This document shows positions 1 to 8,727 of a stretch of DNA of 64,000 nucleotides, piece after piece. Made by a program: the position numbers and the translations under genes. The notes beneath the pieces were generated by a model. It was given only the letters and a program-made list of their open reading frames with translations, did not search any database and was not told the DNA's origin. How positions within the stretch are numbered: the stretch's first letter is position 1; each line of letters starts with the position of its first letter. This DNA comes from RPQJ01 sp963846315 (lineage in GTDB: Bacteria > Pseudomonadota > Gammaproteobacteria > Steroidobacterales > Steroidobacteraceae), in contig CAWJVM010000005.1 of NCBI GenBank assembly GCA_963846315.1, positions 186,001-250,000 of the forward strand. The letters are read 5' to 3'.

Positions 1-713
1 CCTCCTGCAGCGTCACCCAGGCGGTGCGCCCTTTCACCGTGATGTATTCCGGCTCGAGATCCTGCGCCGCCGTCGCATTGGGGGCAAAGACGCGAACTCC
101 CCGGGCATTCAGGTCGGCCCTGGAGAAGCCCTGAAAGTCGGCCGTGCGCACCCTTGCTTTCGCGACGCCCCGTTTCAGGTCGATGATGCTGATGGTCCCC
201 TCCGGATTGACGGAACCCGGCAGGTAATCGATCGGTTCGCCTTCGTTCGCAACCAGCACGCGTTCGCCGTCGCCATCGAACGTGAGCATGTCGGGCAGCG
301 CGCCGACCTGCACGCTGCCGACGACCTTCAGTGTCGTCGCGTCGACGAACACCACTCGGCCCGGACTCGTCTTCGGGTCTGCTTCGACCGCGACGGCGAC
401 GAGACCGTCGTGCGTGTCGACACTGTTCAGGCCGGCGCCGTACGCATTCAATGAAATCTTGTCAAAGAGGATCGGGTGCCGCGGGATCGGCGAGGTCCAG
501 CACGACCAGGTCGTTGTCCGTCGAGTTGATGGCGAACGCGCGTTTCGTCCGCGCGTCATAAGCGACTATTTCGGCGCCTGTTGCGCCGATGGAAGCCGTC
601 GCGATGCTGGAGAGATGGGTCAGCGACAGCGTCCACTGCGGTGGCCCATTGCGTGCGTCGGCGGCGTGGGAAGCGAGCAATGCTGCGATGGCAGCGGCGA
701 GCGATTTCTTCAT
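1..713 (-). CDS. choice-of-anchor I domain protein, 5' part, frameshifted
   Basis: The gene runs off the left edge, so only its N-terminal part is present. The ATG at 713 opens a signal peptide (MKKSLAAAIAALLASHAADA). A WD/LVIVD-like propeller follows, with segments such as GAEIVAYDARTKRAFAINST, NDLVVLDLADP and, further on, VRVFAPNATAAQDLEPEYIT. These are typical of the choice-of-anchor I family of secreted or surface-anchored proteins, often annotated as alkaline-phosphatase-like. The reading frame breaks near position 470, where one extra C in GCACCCGAT produces a stop; removing it restores APILFDKISLN and the rest of the domain. The anchor type cannot be seen because the C-terminus is outside the window. 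The family call is firm; enzymatic activity is not implied. Confidence 0.75.
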
Positions 714-817
714 GGTACGGACCTTGGTGTTGCAGTTGCCGGAAGCGCCGAACCTTGACGCCGGCATGTGACGGCGGCGTTACGGCGAAATGACGAACCA
801 GGTACGTCGCGCGACCA

Positions 818-1852
818 TTACGCAGATAGTGGTGTCACTCGCGACTGCCTGGAGGCGCATGGCCCGGCGAGCGCGCTGACGAATTGGCGGGTACATGCTT
901 CCCACGAGAAACCGAGCGCATGGTTGCGGCAGGCTGTCGGGTCGAGATCCAGTGCAGCGAGCGCCGCCGAACGCAGGTCTGCATCGAGTACGCCCGTCAC
1001 GCGATGGACCACGACGTCGACCGGTCCGGTCACGGGGTACGCAGCCACCGGTACACCGCTGGCCATGGCCTCGAGCAGGACGAGGCCGAACGTATCGGTG
1101 CGGCTTGGAAAAACGAAGACGTCGGCGGCGGCCATGTGCTGCGCCAGTTGCTCGCCGTGCTTGTAACCGACGAACCTCACGGCAGGGTACTGCGCCTCCA
1201 GCGACTCGCGCGCAGGACCGTCGCCGACCACGAGCTTGGTACCCGGCAACTCCAGGCACAGGAAGTCCCCGATCCCCTTCTCCACGGCGACGCGGCCCGC
1301 GTACAGCCAGACTGGACGAGGCAACGACAGGAAGTCCTTTGGTCGCGGCCGGAACAGTTCACTGTCGACGCCCCGGCTCCAGCGCGCAACATTCATGAAG
1401 CCGTTGGCCTCCAGTTGCTGCTGCATGGTGGGCGTCGCGACGAGCGTCCGCGTGGCAGCGCCGTGAAACCAGCGCATGAAGGCGTAACTGACCGACAGCG
1501 GCACCGGCGCTCGCGCCCTGACGTACTCGGGAAACCGGGTGTGGTAGGCGGTGGTGAATGCATGCCCGTGCCGCAGGCACCAGCGACGCGCGGCGAGGCC
1601 GAGCGGACCCTCCGTGGAGATGTGGACGGCCGCGGGTTCGAGTTCGTCGAGGCGGCGCGCGACCGCCCTCCCGGCGAACAGGGACAACCGGATTTCAGGA
1701 TACGTCGGACACGGAAGCGTGCGAAATTCCCGGGGCGAGATCACGTGAACGTCGATGCCGTCGGCACGCATGTGATCGATCGTCGTCACCAGCGTGCGCA
1801 CCACGCCATTGGTCTGCGGCAGCCACGCGTCAGTGACCACCGCCACCTTCAT
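818..1852 (-). CDS. glycosyltransferase family 4 (GT-B) protein
   Basis: This is a 344-residue GT-B glycosyltransferase. The N-terminus (MKVAVVTDAWLPQTNGVVRT) has the usual GT4 nucleotide-fold opening with the NGVVRT loop, and the C-terminal half carries the sugar-nucleotide signature YAGRVAVEKGI, then VVGDGPARESLE, FVGYKHGEQLA and SRTDTFGLVLLEAMASGVPV, which holds the E-x7-E-like motif. It resembles MgtA/PimB-type alpha-mannosyl- or glucosyltransferases that act at the membrane on lipid acceptors, but donor and acceptor cannot be deduced. The ATG at 1852 was chosen over upstream in-frame codons because the domain starts directly there and an AGAGG lies just before it. It is transcribed in the same direction as ppk1, from which 177 bp separate it. 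Confidence 0.85.
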   Translation of the reverse strand: MKVAVVTDAWLPQTNGVVRTLVTTIDHMRADGIDVHVISPREFRTLPCPTYPEIRLSLFAGRAVARRLDELEPAAVHISTEGPLGLAARRWCLRHGHAFTTAYHTRFPEYVRARAPVPLSVSYAFMRWFHGAATRTLVATPTMQQQLEANGFMNVARWSRGVDSELFRPRPKDFLSLPRPVWLYAGRVAVEKGIGDFLCLELPGTKLVVGDGPARESLEAQYPAVRFVGYKHGEQLAQHMAAADVFVFPSRTDTFGLVLLEAMASGVPVAAYPVTGPVDVVVHRVTGVLDADLRSAALAALDLDPTACRNHALGFSWEACTRQFVSALAGPCASRQSRVTPLSA

Positions 1853-2029
1853 GTCGCCTCTGGGACTCGTCGTTGCCGACAGACAGCCATTCACCGAAGA
1901 CGACCTCAGGCCTCGTTGGCGCGAGGATGAGCATCCGCCGTGAATCGGCGATGAAAGTTGCAAGAACTTTTGATGATGAGGGCGCCTTTACGCCCAGCCC
2001 GACCCGCGAGACCCGCCAGCGAGCGGGAG

Positions 2030-4123
2030 TCAGCGGCGGATGCGCTGCTTCGTCCGCTTCATCAGCGTGACGTGCGTGCCCTCGCGCGCGATCTTCGGCG
2101 CGCGACTGTTGGTCTTGCACTGCACGTAGCTGCCGTCCGCCTGCATGATCCAGGCATTGCGCAGGTCGGTCAGTTGCACCTGCAGGACTTCCCAGAGCCG
2201 TTCCTTGAGGTGCCGCGTCTCCACCGGAGCGACGGCCTCGACGCGACGGGACAGGTTGCGATCCATCCAGTCCGCGGACCCGAGCAGGAAATCGCCAGCG
2301 AGCGGATCTTCGCTGCCGTTCGCAAAATGGAACACCCGGCCGTGCTCGAGGAACCGGCCGACGATGGAGCGCACCCGGAGATTCTCGGTGAGACCGGCGA
2401 TGCCGGGCCGCAGGCAGCAGAAACCGCGCACGATCAGGTCGATCGGCACGCCGGCGTTCGATGCATCGCAGAGCGCCTCGCAAATCGGCCCGTCCTCGAG
2501 CTGGTTCACCTTGACGACGATCCGGGCCGGCCGTCCGGCGCGGGCATTGGCGGCCTCGCGCGCGATCAGGTCGACGAAACGGGTGCGCATGTTGAGCGGC
2601 GCGACCAGCAGCTTCTCGAACCGAGGCGAGCGCGAATACCCCGTCAGGTGGTGGAACAACCTGACGACGTCTCGCGTCAGCACCGGATCACAGGTGAAGA
2701 GCCCGAAGTCCGTGTACATGCGCGCGGTCTTGACGTGGTAATTGCCCGTGCCGATGTGGGCGTAGCTGCGCAACCCGTCGCCTTCCTTGCGCACGACGAG
2801 CGCGAGCTTGGTGTGGGTCTTGAGCCCGCGCACCCCGTAGATCACGTGATCGCCTGCCTTCTGCAATTCGGAGGCCCAGTGCAGGTTGCGCTCCTCGTCG
2901 AAGCGGGCCTGCAACTCGACCAGGCACGCCACCTGCTTGCCGTTTTCCGCCGCCTTGATCAGCGAGCGGACGAACGGCGTGTCGTCGCCGAGCCGGTAGA
3001 CTGTCATCTTGATCGTGGTCGTGTTCGGGTCGTCGGCCGCATCGCGGATGAAGCGCTCGACCGAAGCGTCAAAGCTCTCGTACGGGTGATGCACCAGCAC
3101 GTCACCGGTGCGGATCGCCGAGAACATGTCGGTGTCGGCATCGATGCCCAGCGGCGGCTGCGGCGTCCACGGTGGATCGCGCAGCTCCGCGATCGGCAGC
3201 GATGCGATCTCGAACAGCCCGGAATAATCGAGCATGTCGGGCAGTTCGTAGATGTCGCTGTCACGCAGGTCGAAGCGCGCGGCGAGGCCATCGCGGATCT
3301 CGCTGTGGGCGCCTGCCCCGAACTCGAGCCGCACGATGGGCTGGAAGCGGCGCTGCCGCACCTGCTCCTCGACCAGTTCCTTGATGCTGTTGTCGCTGTC
3401 CTCCTCGATCGCAATGTCGGCGTTGCGCGAGACCCGGAACAGCGTCGTGCCTTCGATCTCGACGCCGGGGAACAGGCTCGCGGCGTTGACCCGCACCAGT
3501 TCCTGCAATGAAATGAAGCAGCGCTGGCCTGCTGCGACGCCGGTACGCACCGGCAACCATTGCGGCAGCTGGGACGGCACCTTGACCCGCACCAGGATGC
3601 GATCGCCGGTCTCGGCCTCCTTGAGCACGAAGCCCCAGGAGGTCGACAGGTTCGACATGAACGGGAACGGATGCGACGGATTGAGGCTCAGCGGCGTGAG
3701 CGCCGGTGACACGTGGCGCTCGAAATACTCGGTCGCTTCGCGCTGCTGCGCCGAGGTGAGCGCGTCCCAGGTGGAGAGCCGCACGCCGTGGCGCACCAGG
3801 CGTTGCCGCAGCTCGTCGAAGCATTCCGCACGGCGCAGCAGCAGCGGATACAGCGCATCGCGCAGTCGGTGAATGTGGGCGTTGAATTCCTCGACGACGG
3901 CGACGTTGCCGCTCGCATACGCGCGCGTGCGCATGGCGCCGACGCGCTTCATGAAGAATTCGTCGAGGTTCGAGGTGAAGATCGCCAGGAACTTGAGCCG
4001 CTCGAGCAATGGCACGCGCTCGTCGACGGCCTCCGCCAGGACCCGGCGGTTGAACTCCAGCCAGCTGAGATCCCGGTCGAACCAGGCTTCCTTCAGCATC
4101 CGCGCGCGCAGCTTCGCGTCCAT
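2030..4123 (-). CDS. ppk1: polyphosphate kinase 1
   Basis: Ppk1 reversibly polymerises the gamma-phosphate of ATP into polyphosphate. The product is 697 residues, the normal family length. It has the N-terminal domain (WFDRDLSWLEFNRRVLAEA, NLDEFFMKRVG), the head domain, and two phospholipase-D-like C-terminal domains with HPYESFDASVERFI, GLKTHTKLALV (family site of the phosphorylated histidine), IGTGNYHVKTARMYTD and a second His region around GRVFHFANGSEDP. The ATG at 4123 gives the canonical MDAKLRARMLKEAWFDRD start; a longer reading frame exists upstream without homology. It is divergent from dapD. Its closeness to the pst and phoBR genes fits a role in phosphate storage, but no convincing Pho box was found in its own 5' region. 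Confidence 0.97.
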   Translation of the reverse strand: MDAKLRARMLKEAWFDRDLSWLEFNRRVLAEAVDERVPLLERLKFLAIFTSNLDEFFMKRVGAMRTRAYASGNVAVVEEFNAHIHRLRDALYPLLLRRAECFDELRQRLVRHGVRLSTWDALTSAQQREATEYFERHVSPALTPLSLNPSHPFPFMSNLSTSWGFVLKEAETGDRILVRVKVPSQLPQWLPVRTGVAAGQRCFISLQELVRVNAASLFPGVEIEGTTLFRVSRNADIAIEEDSDNSIKELVEEQVRQRRFQPIVRLEFGAGAHSEIRDGLAARFDLRDSDIYELPDMLDYSGLFEIASLPIAELRDPPWTPQPPLGIDADTDMFSAIRTGDVLVHHPYESFDASVERFIRDAADDPNTTTIKMTVYRLGDDTPFVRSLIKAAENGKQVACLVELQARFDEERNLHWASELQKAGDHVIYGVRGLKTHTKLALVVRKEGDGLRSYAHIGTGNYHVKTARMYTDFGLFTCDPVLTRDVVRLFHHLTGYSRSPRFEKLLVAPLNMRTRFVDLIAREAANARAGRPARIVVKVNQLEDGPICEALCDASNAGVPIDLIVRGFCCLRPGIAGLTENLRVRSIVGRFLEHGRVFHFANGSEDPLAGDFLLGSADWMDRNLSRRVEAVAPVETRHLKERLWEVLQVQLTDLRNAWIMQADGSYVQCKTNSRAPKIAREGTHVTLMKRTKQRIRR

Positions 4124-4260
4124 GTCGACGACAGTCTCCCGGCGCCCATGCCGGCCGGTGAATCGGGCGGTGACAGGCGAGTAGGATATAGAATCCGTCA
4201 CTGTCATTACCGAATTGTTGCAGTTTGACGGCTTCTTTACCCTTTCGTGACGGAACGCCC

Positions 4261-5100
4261 ATGACGCTGCAGGCTGCCCACGCCCCGCTCGCTGCCCAGA
4301 TCGGCCTGGCCTTCGAGGAACGGTCGACGCTGACACCCGCCAACGCCCCGCCCGACGTCGTCGAGGCCGTGCGCCAGGCAATCGACCTGCTCGATGCCGG
4401 CACTGTGCGTGTCGCCGAGAAGATCGACGGCCGCTGGCAGGTCAACGAGTGGCTGAAGAAAGCCGTGCTGCTGTCGTTCCGCCTGTTCGACAACGTGCCG
4501 GTCGATGCCGGGTACACCCGGTTCTACGACAAGGTGCCGCTCAAGTATTCGCAGCACGATGCCGAGCGCTTCCGCGCCGAAGGCGTTCGCGTCGTGCCCC
4601 CGGCCGTGGTGCGGCGCGGCGCGCACATCGCCCGCAACGTCGTGCTGATGCCCAGCTACGTCAACATCGGCGCCCACGTCGGCGAAGGGACCATGGTCGA
4701 CACCTGGGCCACGGTGGGGTCGTGCGCCCAGATCGGCCGCCACGTGCACCTTTCGGGCGGTGTCGGCATCGGCGGCGTGCTCGAGCCGCTGCAGGCCAGT
4801 CCGACGATCATCGAGGACCATTGCTTCATCGGCGCACGGTCGGAGGTGGTCGAGGGCGTCATCGTCGAAGAAGGCGCGGTGTTGTCGATGGGTGTCTACG
4901 TGGGCCAGAGCACACGCATCTACGACCGTGAGCGCGACGAAGTGAGCTATGGCCGCATTCCAGCCGGTGCCGTGGTGGTGCCGGGCACGTTGCCCGCGGC
5001 CAATGGCAAGTACGGGCTCGCCTGCGCCGTGATCGTCAAGCGTGTCGACGCGCAGACCCGCGCCAAGGTCGGGATCAACGAGCTGCTGCGTATGGACTAG
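4261..5100 (+). CDS. dapD: 2,3,4,5-tetrahydropyridine-2,6-dicarboxylate N-succinyltransferase
   Basis: DapD transfers succinate from succinyl-CoA to tetrahydrodipicolinate in the succinylase branch of lysine and diaminopimelate synthesis; it is a cytoplasmic trimer. The 279-residue product has an N-terminal helical domain (EERSTLTPANAPPDVVEAVR, WQVNEWLKKAVLLSFRL) and a left-handed beta helix built of hexapeptide repeats (VNIGAHVGEGTMVDTWATVG, IGRHVHLSGGVGIGGVLEP), ending GINELLRMD. The ATG at 4261 gives the usual N-terminus; an in-frame ATG 36 bases upstream is less likely. The partner desuccinylase dapE lies nearby at 9.9 kb, separated by the pst genes. Confidence 0.97.
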   Translation: MTLQAAHAPLAAQIGLAFEERSTLTPANAPPDVVEAVRQAIDLLDAGTVRVAEKIDGRWQVNEWLKKAVLLSFRLFDNVPVDAGYTRFYDKVPLKYSQHDAERFRAEGVRVVPPAVVRRGAHIARNVVLMPSYVNIGAHVGEGTMVDTWATVGSCAQIGRHVHLSGGVGIGGVLEPLQASPTIIEDHCFIGARSEVVEGVIVEEGAVLSMGVYVGQSTRIYDRERDEVSYGRIPAGAVVVPGTLPAANGKYGLACAVIVKRVDAQTRAKVGINELLRMD

Positions 5101-5217
5101 GGGTTAGGGGTTAGGGGTTAGGGGTTAGGGGTTAGGGGTTAGCCGGAAGTGCAGATGAGTCGTACGTTGCAATTCCTCCTCCGACTAACCCCTAACCCCT
5201 AACCCCTATCCCCTGCC
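5099..5217. repeat. GGGGTTA heptamer inverted repeat between convergent dapD and phoU
   Basis: Directly after the dapD stop, about six copies of the heptamer GGGGTTA run on the plus strand (5099-5141). After about 42 bases the complement TAACCCC is repeated from 5184 to 5217, so the whole can fold into a long hairpin. The bases next to each arm also pair (CCGGAAGT and CCTCCGAC). The right arm encodes the last residues and the stop codon of phoU. A second copy of the same design lies after pckG. Confidence 0.85.
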
Positions 5218-5834
5218 CCTTCCATCATGTAGAGCACCTGCTCCGCGATGTTGGTGGCGTGATCGCCGATGCGCTCGAGTCCCTTCAGCGCGAAGATCGT
5301 GTCGATCGTCGGCCGCAGGAAACGGTGATCCTGCAGGACGTACGACATCACCAGTCGCAGCGCCGCGGCGAACTCTGCATCGAGTTCTGCGTCGCGCTCG
5401 AGCACGCTGCGGGCGAGTCCCGCGTCCATTTCGTCGGCTGCCCGCACGGCGCTGCGCAGCATCGAGCCCGACAACGCGGCCATGTGCCGTAACTGACGCC
5501 CGACGGCCAGTACGGGATCACCGTCGTTGGCCTTGTCCAGCGAGAGCGCGAACCGCGCGATCTTCTTGGCCTCGTCCCCCGCTCGCTCCAGTTCGCGCCC
5601 GATCCGCACGATGGCGCGGGCGAGCCGCAAGTCATTGGCGACGGGTTGCTGCAGGGCGATGAACGTCAGGCTGTCGCGGTCGAGCTGCTTCTCGTATTCG
5701 TCCACGCGGCTTTCACGTGCCAGCACCACCTGTGCCAGCATCGCATCGCGCTCGAGCAGCGACCTGACGGCCCCGGCCACTTGCTCGATGACCAGCGCAC
5801 CCATCTCGAGCGCGTGCATTCGCAACCCGGCCAC
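5199..5834 (-). CDS. phoU: phosphate signalling complex protein PhoU (pst operon copy)
   Basis: PhoU links the PstSCAB transporter to the PhoR kinase and keeps the Pho regulon off when phosphate is plentiful. The 211 residues contain the two three-helix PhoU repeats with conserved segments VANDLRLARAIVRIGRELERAGDEA and LERIGDHATNIAEQV. The first available in-frame start is a GTG at 5834; homology seems to begin slightly upstream (an EHVDQSVAGLR stretch is readable before it), so the true N-terminus may be longer or a base may be missing in the short gap to pstB. The last six residues and the stop come from the GGGGTTA repeat, so the native C-terminus may have been replaced. It is the last gene of the pst operon. 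Confidence 0.9.
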   Translation of the reverse strand: MAGLRMHALEMGALVIEQVAGAVRSLLERDAMLAQVVLARESRVDEYEKQLDRDSLTFIALQQPVANDLRLARAIVRIGRELERAGDEAKKIARFALSLDKANDGDPVLAVGRQLRHMAALSGSMLRSAVRAADEMDAGLARSVLERDAELDAEFAAALRLVMSYVLQDHRFLRPTIDTIFALKGLERIGDHATNIAEQVLYMMEGAGDRG

Positions 5835-5910
5835 CGACTGATCGACGTGCTCGACGTGTGCGGCTCTGTCGGATCCGAAGCCTGCCTGACCACGGTTACC
5901 ACGGCCCGGC

Positions 5911-6749
5911 TCAGCCGTAACGGCCCGTGATGTAGTCTTCGGTGGCCTTCTTCGACGGGTTGGTGAAGATCTTCGACGTCGCGTCGACCTCGACCAGTTC
6001 GCCGAGGTACATGAACGCCGTGAAGTCCGACACGCGCGCCGCCTGCTGCATGTTGTGCGTGACGATCAGGATCGTGACGCGCTGCGCAGCTCGGTGATCA
6101 GTTCCTCGATCTTCGCCGTCGCGATCGGGTCGAGCGCCGAGGTCGGCTCGTCGAACAGCAGGATCTCGGGCTCCGTCGCGAGCGCGCGTGCAATGCACAG
6201 GCGCTGCATCTGCCCGCCCGACAGCGCGAGCGCCGAATCGTTGAGGCGGTCCTTCACCTCGTCCCAGATCGCCGCGCCGCGCAACGCCTTTTCGACGCGC
6301 TCGGCGAGCTCCGTGCGGTTGCTGAAGCCACGCAGCCGCAGGCCGTAGGCCACGTTCTCGAACACGGTCTTCGGAAACGGGTTCGGCTTCTGGAACACCA
6401 TGCCGATCCGCATGCGGACCTCGATCGGGTCGACGCCCTTGCCGACCAGGTTCACGTTCTCCGGGTGCAGCATGATGCTGCCGGCGTAGCGGGTGTCCGC
6501 CTGCAGGTCGTGCATGCGGTTGAAGCAGCGCAGGAACGTGCTCTTGCCGCAGCCCGACGGGCCGATCAGCGCCGTCACCTGGTTCTCCGGGATCACCAGG
6601 TTGATGTTCTTGAGCGCCTGGTTCGTGCCGTACCAGAAGTCGAGCTTCTCGGCGATGGCCTTGGCTGGATTCGCGCGCAACGCCTTGCGCTCCTCCATGG
6701 CAATGGAAAGCGTCGGGGTTTCCGCCTTGTGGACGACATTCGTGTTCAT
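5911..6749 (-). CDS. pstB: phosphate ABC transporter ATP-binding protein PstB, frameshifted
   Basis: PstB is the ATPase of the high-affinity phosphate importer. The sequence shows Walker A (LIGPSGCGKSTFLRCFNRMH), a Q-loop (GMVFQKPNPFP), the ABC signature (LALSGGQMQRLCIARALA), Walker B (EILLFDEPTSALDP) and the H-loop (VTILIVTHNMQQAARVSDF). The part from Walker A to Walker B and the H-loop part are in different frames: one base is missing near 6090, between ITELRS and RVTILIVTHN. Everything else is intact and the neighbours are whole, so a sequencing error is the simplest explanation. The ATG at 6749 begins MNTNVVHKAETPTLS. It follows pstA by 10 bases. Confidence 0.92.
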
Positions 6750-6759
6750 GGGGGGCCAC

Positions 6760-7686
6760 TCACCAGTTGATCTTCTTGCGGAAGCGATAGCGGATCCAGA
6801 TGGCAACAGCGTTCATCGCCAGCGTCATCGCCAGCAGGATGGCTGCCGCCGCCGCGGCGTTCTGCTGGAACGCCTGGTCCGGCCGCGAGACCCAGTTGAA
6901 AATCTGGATCGGCATCGCCGTGAACTCGCTCTTGAGCCACGCGAAATTGACGAACGGGAATTCACCAGAGAGGGGTGAGTCCGGCAGGAAAGCGATGAAA
7001 CTCAGCGCGCCGATCGTGATGATCGGAGCCGTCTCACCGATCGCACGCGACAGGCCCAGGATCAAGCCGGTCAGGACGCCGCCAGTCGAGTACGGCAGCA
7101 CGTGATCCTTGGTCACTTCCCAGCGTGTCGCACCGAGCCCGTACGCAGCTTCCCTGATGGCCTTGGGGACCGCGCGGAGAGCTTCCCGCGTGCCCACGAT
7201 GATGATCGGCAGGATCAGCAATGCCAGCGTGAGGCCGGCCGAGAGCACGCTCTGGCCGAAGCCGAACTTGTAGACGAACAGGCCGAGCGCCAACAAGCCG
7301 TAGACAATCGACGGCACACCGGCCAGGTTGGTCACGTTGATCTCGATGACGCCGGTGATCCAGTGCTTCGGCGCGTACTCTTCGAGGTAGATCGCTGCGG
7401 CGACGCCGACCGGCAGCGCCACCAGCGCAGTCACCAGCATGATCATCGAGGTGCCGACCCAGGCCGACAGGATGCCGGCGCGCTCGGCCTTGCGCGACGG
7501 GAACTGGGTCAGGAAATCCCAGCCGAACCGCTCGGCACCATCGCGGACCAGGTCGAGGAAAAGCAGCGCGAGCAGGCCCAGGCAGCTCATGAGAACGAGC
7601 AGGCCCAGGACCACGAACGCCTTGTCGAGGTTCTTGCGCCACGCGAGGCCGGCGCGCAATTCTTCGATGGTCATCACGGCGGACAT
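6760..7686 (-). CDS. pstA: phosphate ABC transporter permease PstA
   Basis: PstA is one of the two inner-membrane permeases of the phosphate importer. The 308 residues contain about six hydrophobic helices (for example VVLGLLVLMSCLGLLALLF and LTLALLILPIIIVGT) and the ABC-permease EAA loop reading REAAYGLGATRWEVTKDHVLP. The motif GLSRAIGETAPIITIGA is typical of PstA. A single base separates its ATG from the pstC stop, and pstB follows closely, so translation is probably coupled. Confidence 0.96.
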   Translation of the reverse strand: MSAVMTIEELRAGLAWRKNLDKAFVVLGLLVLMSCLGLLALLFLDLVRDGAERFGWDFLTQFPSRKAERAGILSAWVGTSMIMLVTALVALPVGVAAAIYLEEYAPKHWITGVIEINVTNLAGVPSIVYGLLALGLFVYKFGFGQSVLSAGLTLALLILPIIIVGTREALRAVPKAIREAAYGLGATRWEVTKDHVLPYSTGGVLTGLILGLSRAIGETAPIITIGALSFIAFLPDSPLSGEFPFVNFAWLKSEFTAMPIQIFNWVSRPDQAFQQNAAAAAAILLAMTLAMNAVAIWIRYRFRKKINW

Positions 7687-7687
7687 C

Positions 7688-8626
7688 TCAGTACGCCTCC
7701 CGGAACTTGCGGGTCAGGAAGAAGCCGACGACGTTGAACACCAGCGTCATCAGCATCAGCACGAGTCCCGCGGCAAAGATGCTCTGGTAGCCGATGCTGT
7801 CGTGCGGCAGGTCGCCGAGGCTCACCTGCACGATGTACGCCGTGATCGTCGCGGCCGGCTCGGTCGGGTTGAACGTCAGCGTCGGCTGCATGCCAGCCGC
7901 GATGGCAACCACCATCGTCTCGCCGATCGCACGGGAAATGCCGAGGATGTAGGCGGCCGCGATACCCGAGAACGCACCCGGCACGACGACGCGCAGCGCG
8001 GTCTGCAGCTTGGTGGCTCCCATCGCGTAGGAACCTTCGCGCATGTAGCGCGGTACGGCGCGCATCGCGTCTTCACTGACCGTGGCGACATAGGGCACGA
8101 TCATGAGCCCGATGACGAGCCCCGCGCTCAGCATGTTGAAGCCCGGCAGCTCGGGCATGAATCTCTGCAGGAACGGCGTCACCATCAGCAGCGCGAAGTA
8201 GCCGTAGACGACGGTCGGCACGGCGCCGAGCAGCTCGAGGATCGGCTTGACCGTCTCGCGCGTGCGATTGGTCGAAAATTCGGAGAGGTAGATGGCGATG
8301 ATGGTGCCGAGCGGAATGGCCACCAGCAGCGCGACAAAGGTCACCGTCAGCGTGCCGGAAACCAGCGGCAGGATGCCGTAATGAGCGTCGTCGAACAGCG
8401 GCGTCCACTGCGTGTCGGTCAGGAAGTCCCTGATCGGCACGTGTTCGAAGAACGCCGATGACTCGTAGACCAGGATGACCACGATTGCGAGCGTGGTGAA
8501 GACCGCCACCAGCGCGCACGCCAACAGAAGCAGTTCGATGACGCGGTCGCGGGTCTTGCGATAGCGCAGTGAAGAGAATGCACCCTTCCCCATCGCCTTC
8601 GAGCGGATTGCCGTCGTTGCCGACAT
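7688..8626 (-). CDS. pstC: phosphate ABC transporter permease PstC
   Basis: PstC is the second inner-membrane permease of the phosphate importer. It has 312 residues with a cytoplasmic N-terminus, about six membrane helices, the EAA loop REGSYAMGATKLQTALRVVVP and the PstC-typical GISRAIGETMVVAIAAG. A large periplasmic loop (YESSAFFEHVPIRDFLTDT) follows the first helix, as expected for PstC. It lies between pstS (100 bp upstream, across a stem-loop) and pstA. Confidence 0.96.
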   Translation of the reverse strand: MSATTAIRSKAMGKGAFSSLRYRKTRDRVIELLLLACALVAVFTTLAIVVILVYESSAFFEHVPIRDFLTDTQWTPLFDDAHYGILPLVSGTLTVTFVALLVAIPLGTIIAIYLSEFSTNRTRETVKPILELLGAVPTVVYGYFALLMVTPFLQRFMPELPGFNMLSAGLVIGLMIVPYVATVSEDAMRAVPRYMREGSYAMGATKLQTALRVVVPGAFSGIAAAYILGISRAIGETMVVAIAAGMQPTLTFNPTEPAATITAYIVQVSLGDLPHDSIGYQSIFAAGLVLMLMTLVFNVVGFFLTRKFREAY

Positions 8627-8680
8627 GAGCCCTTCCCTGCGTCCTGCGCCTGGCAGGCGCGCCTTGAGTCAGATACGAAC

Positions 8681-8706
8681 GGGCCGGGACCTCGCGATCC
8701 CGGCCC
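8681..8706 (-). other. stem-loop in the pstS-pstC gap
   Basis: A perfect 9-bp inverted repeat (GGGCCGGGA / TCCCGGCCC) with an 8-base loop lies 21 bases after the pstS stop. There is no T-run, so it is not a classical intrinsic terminator. In pst operons the binding-protein gene is usually expressed more strongly than the permease genes; an mRNA-stabilising or partially terminating hairpin here would fit that, but this is inference. Confidence 0.5.
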
Positions 8707-8727
8707 GGAGCTGACGGGAACTACCCG

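Noticed and set aside
4124..4210. Pho box before ppk1
   Set aside because: A single TGTCAC is present on the minus strand, but the position 11 bases further does not match a half-site.
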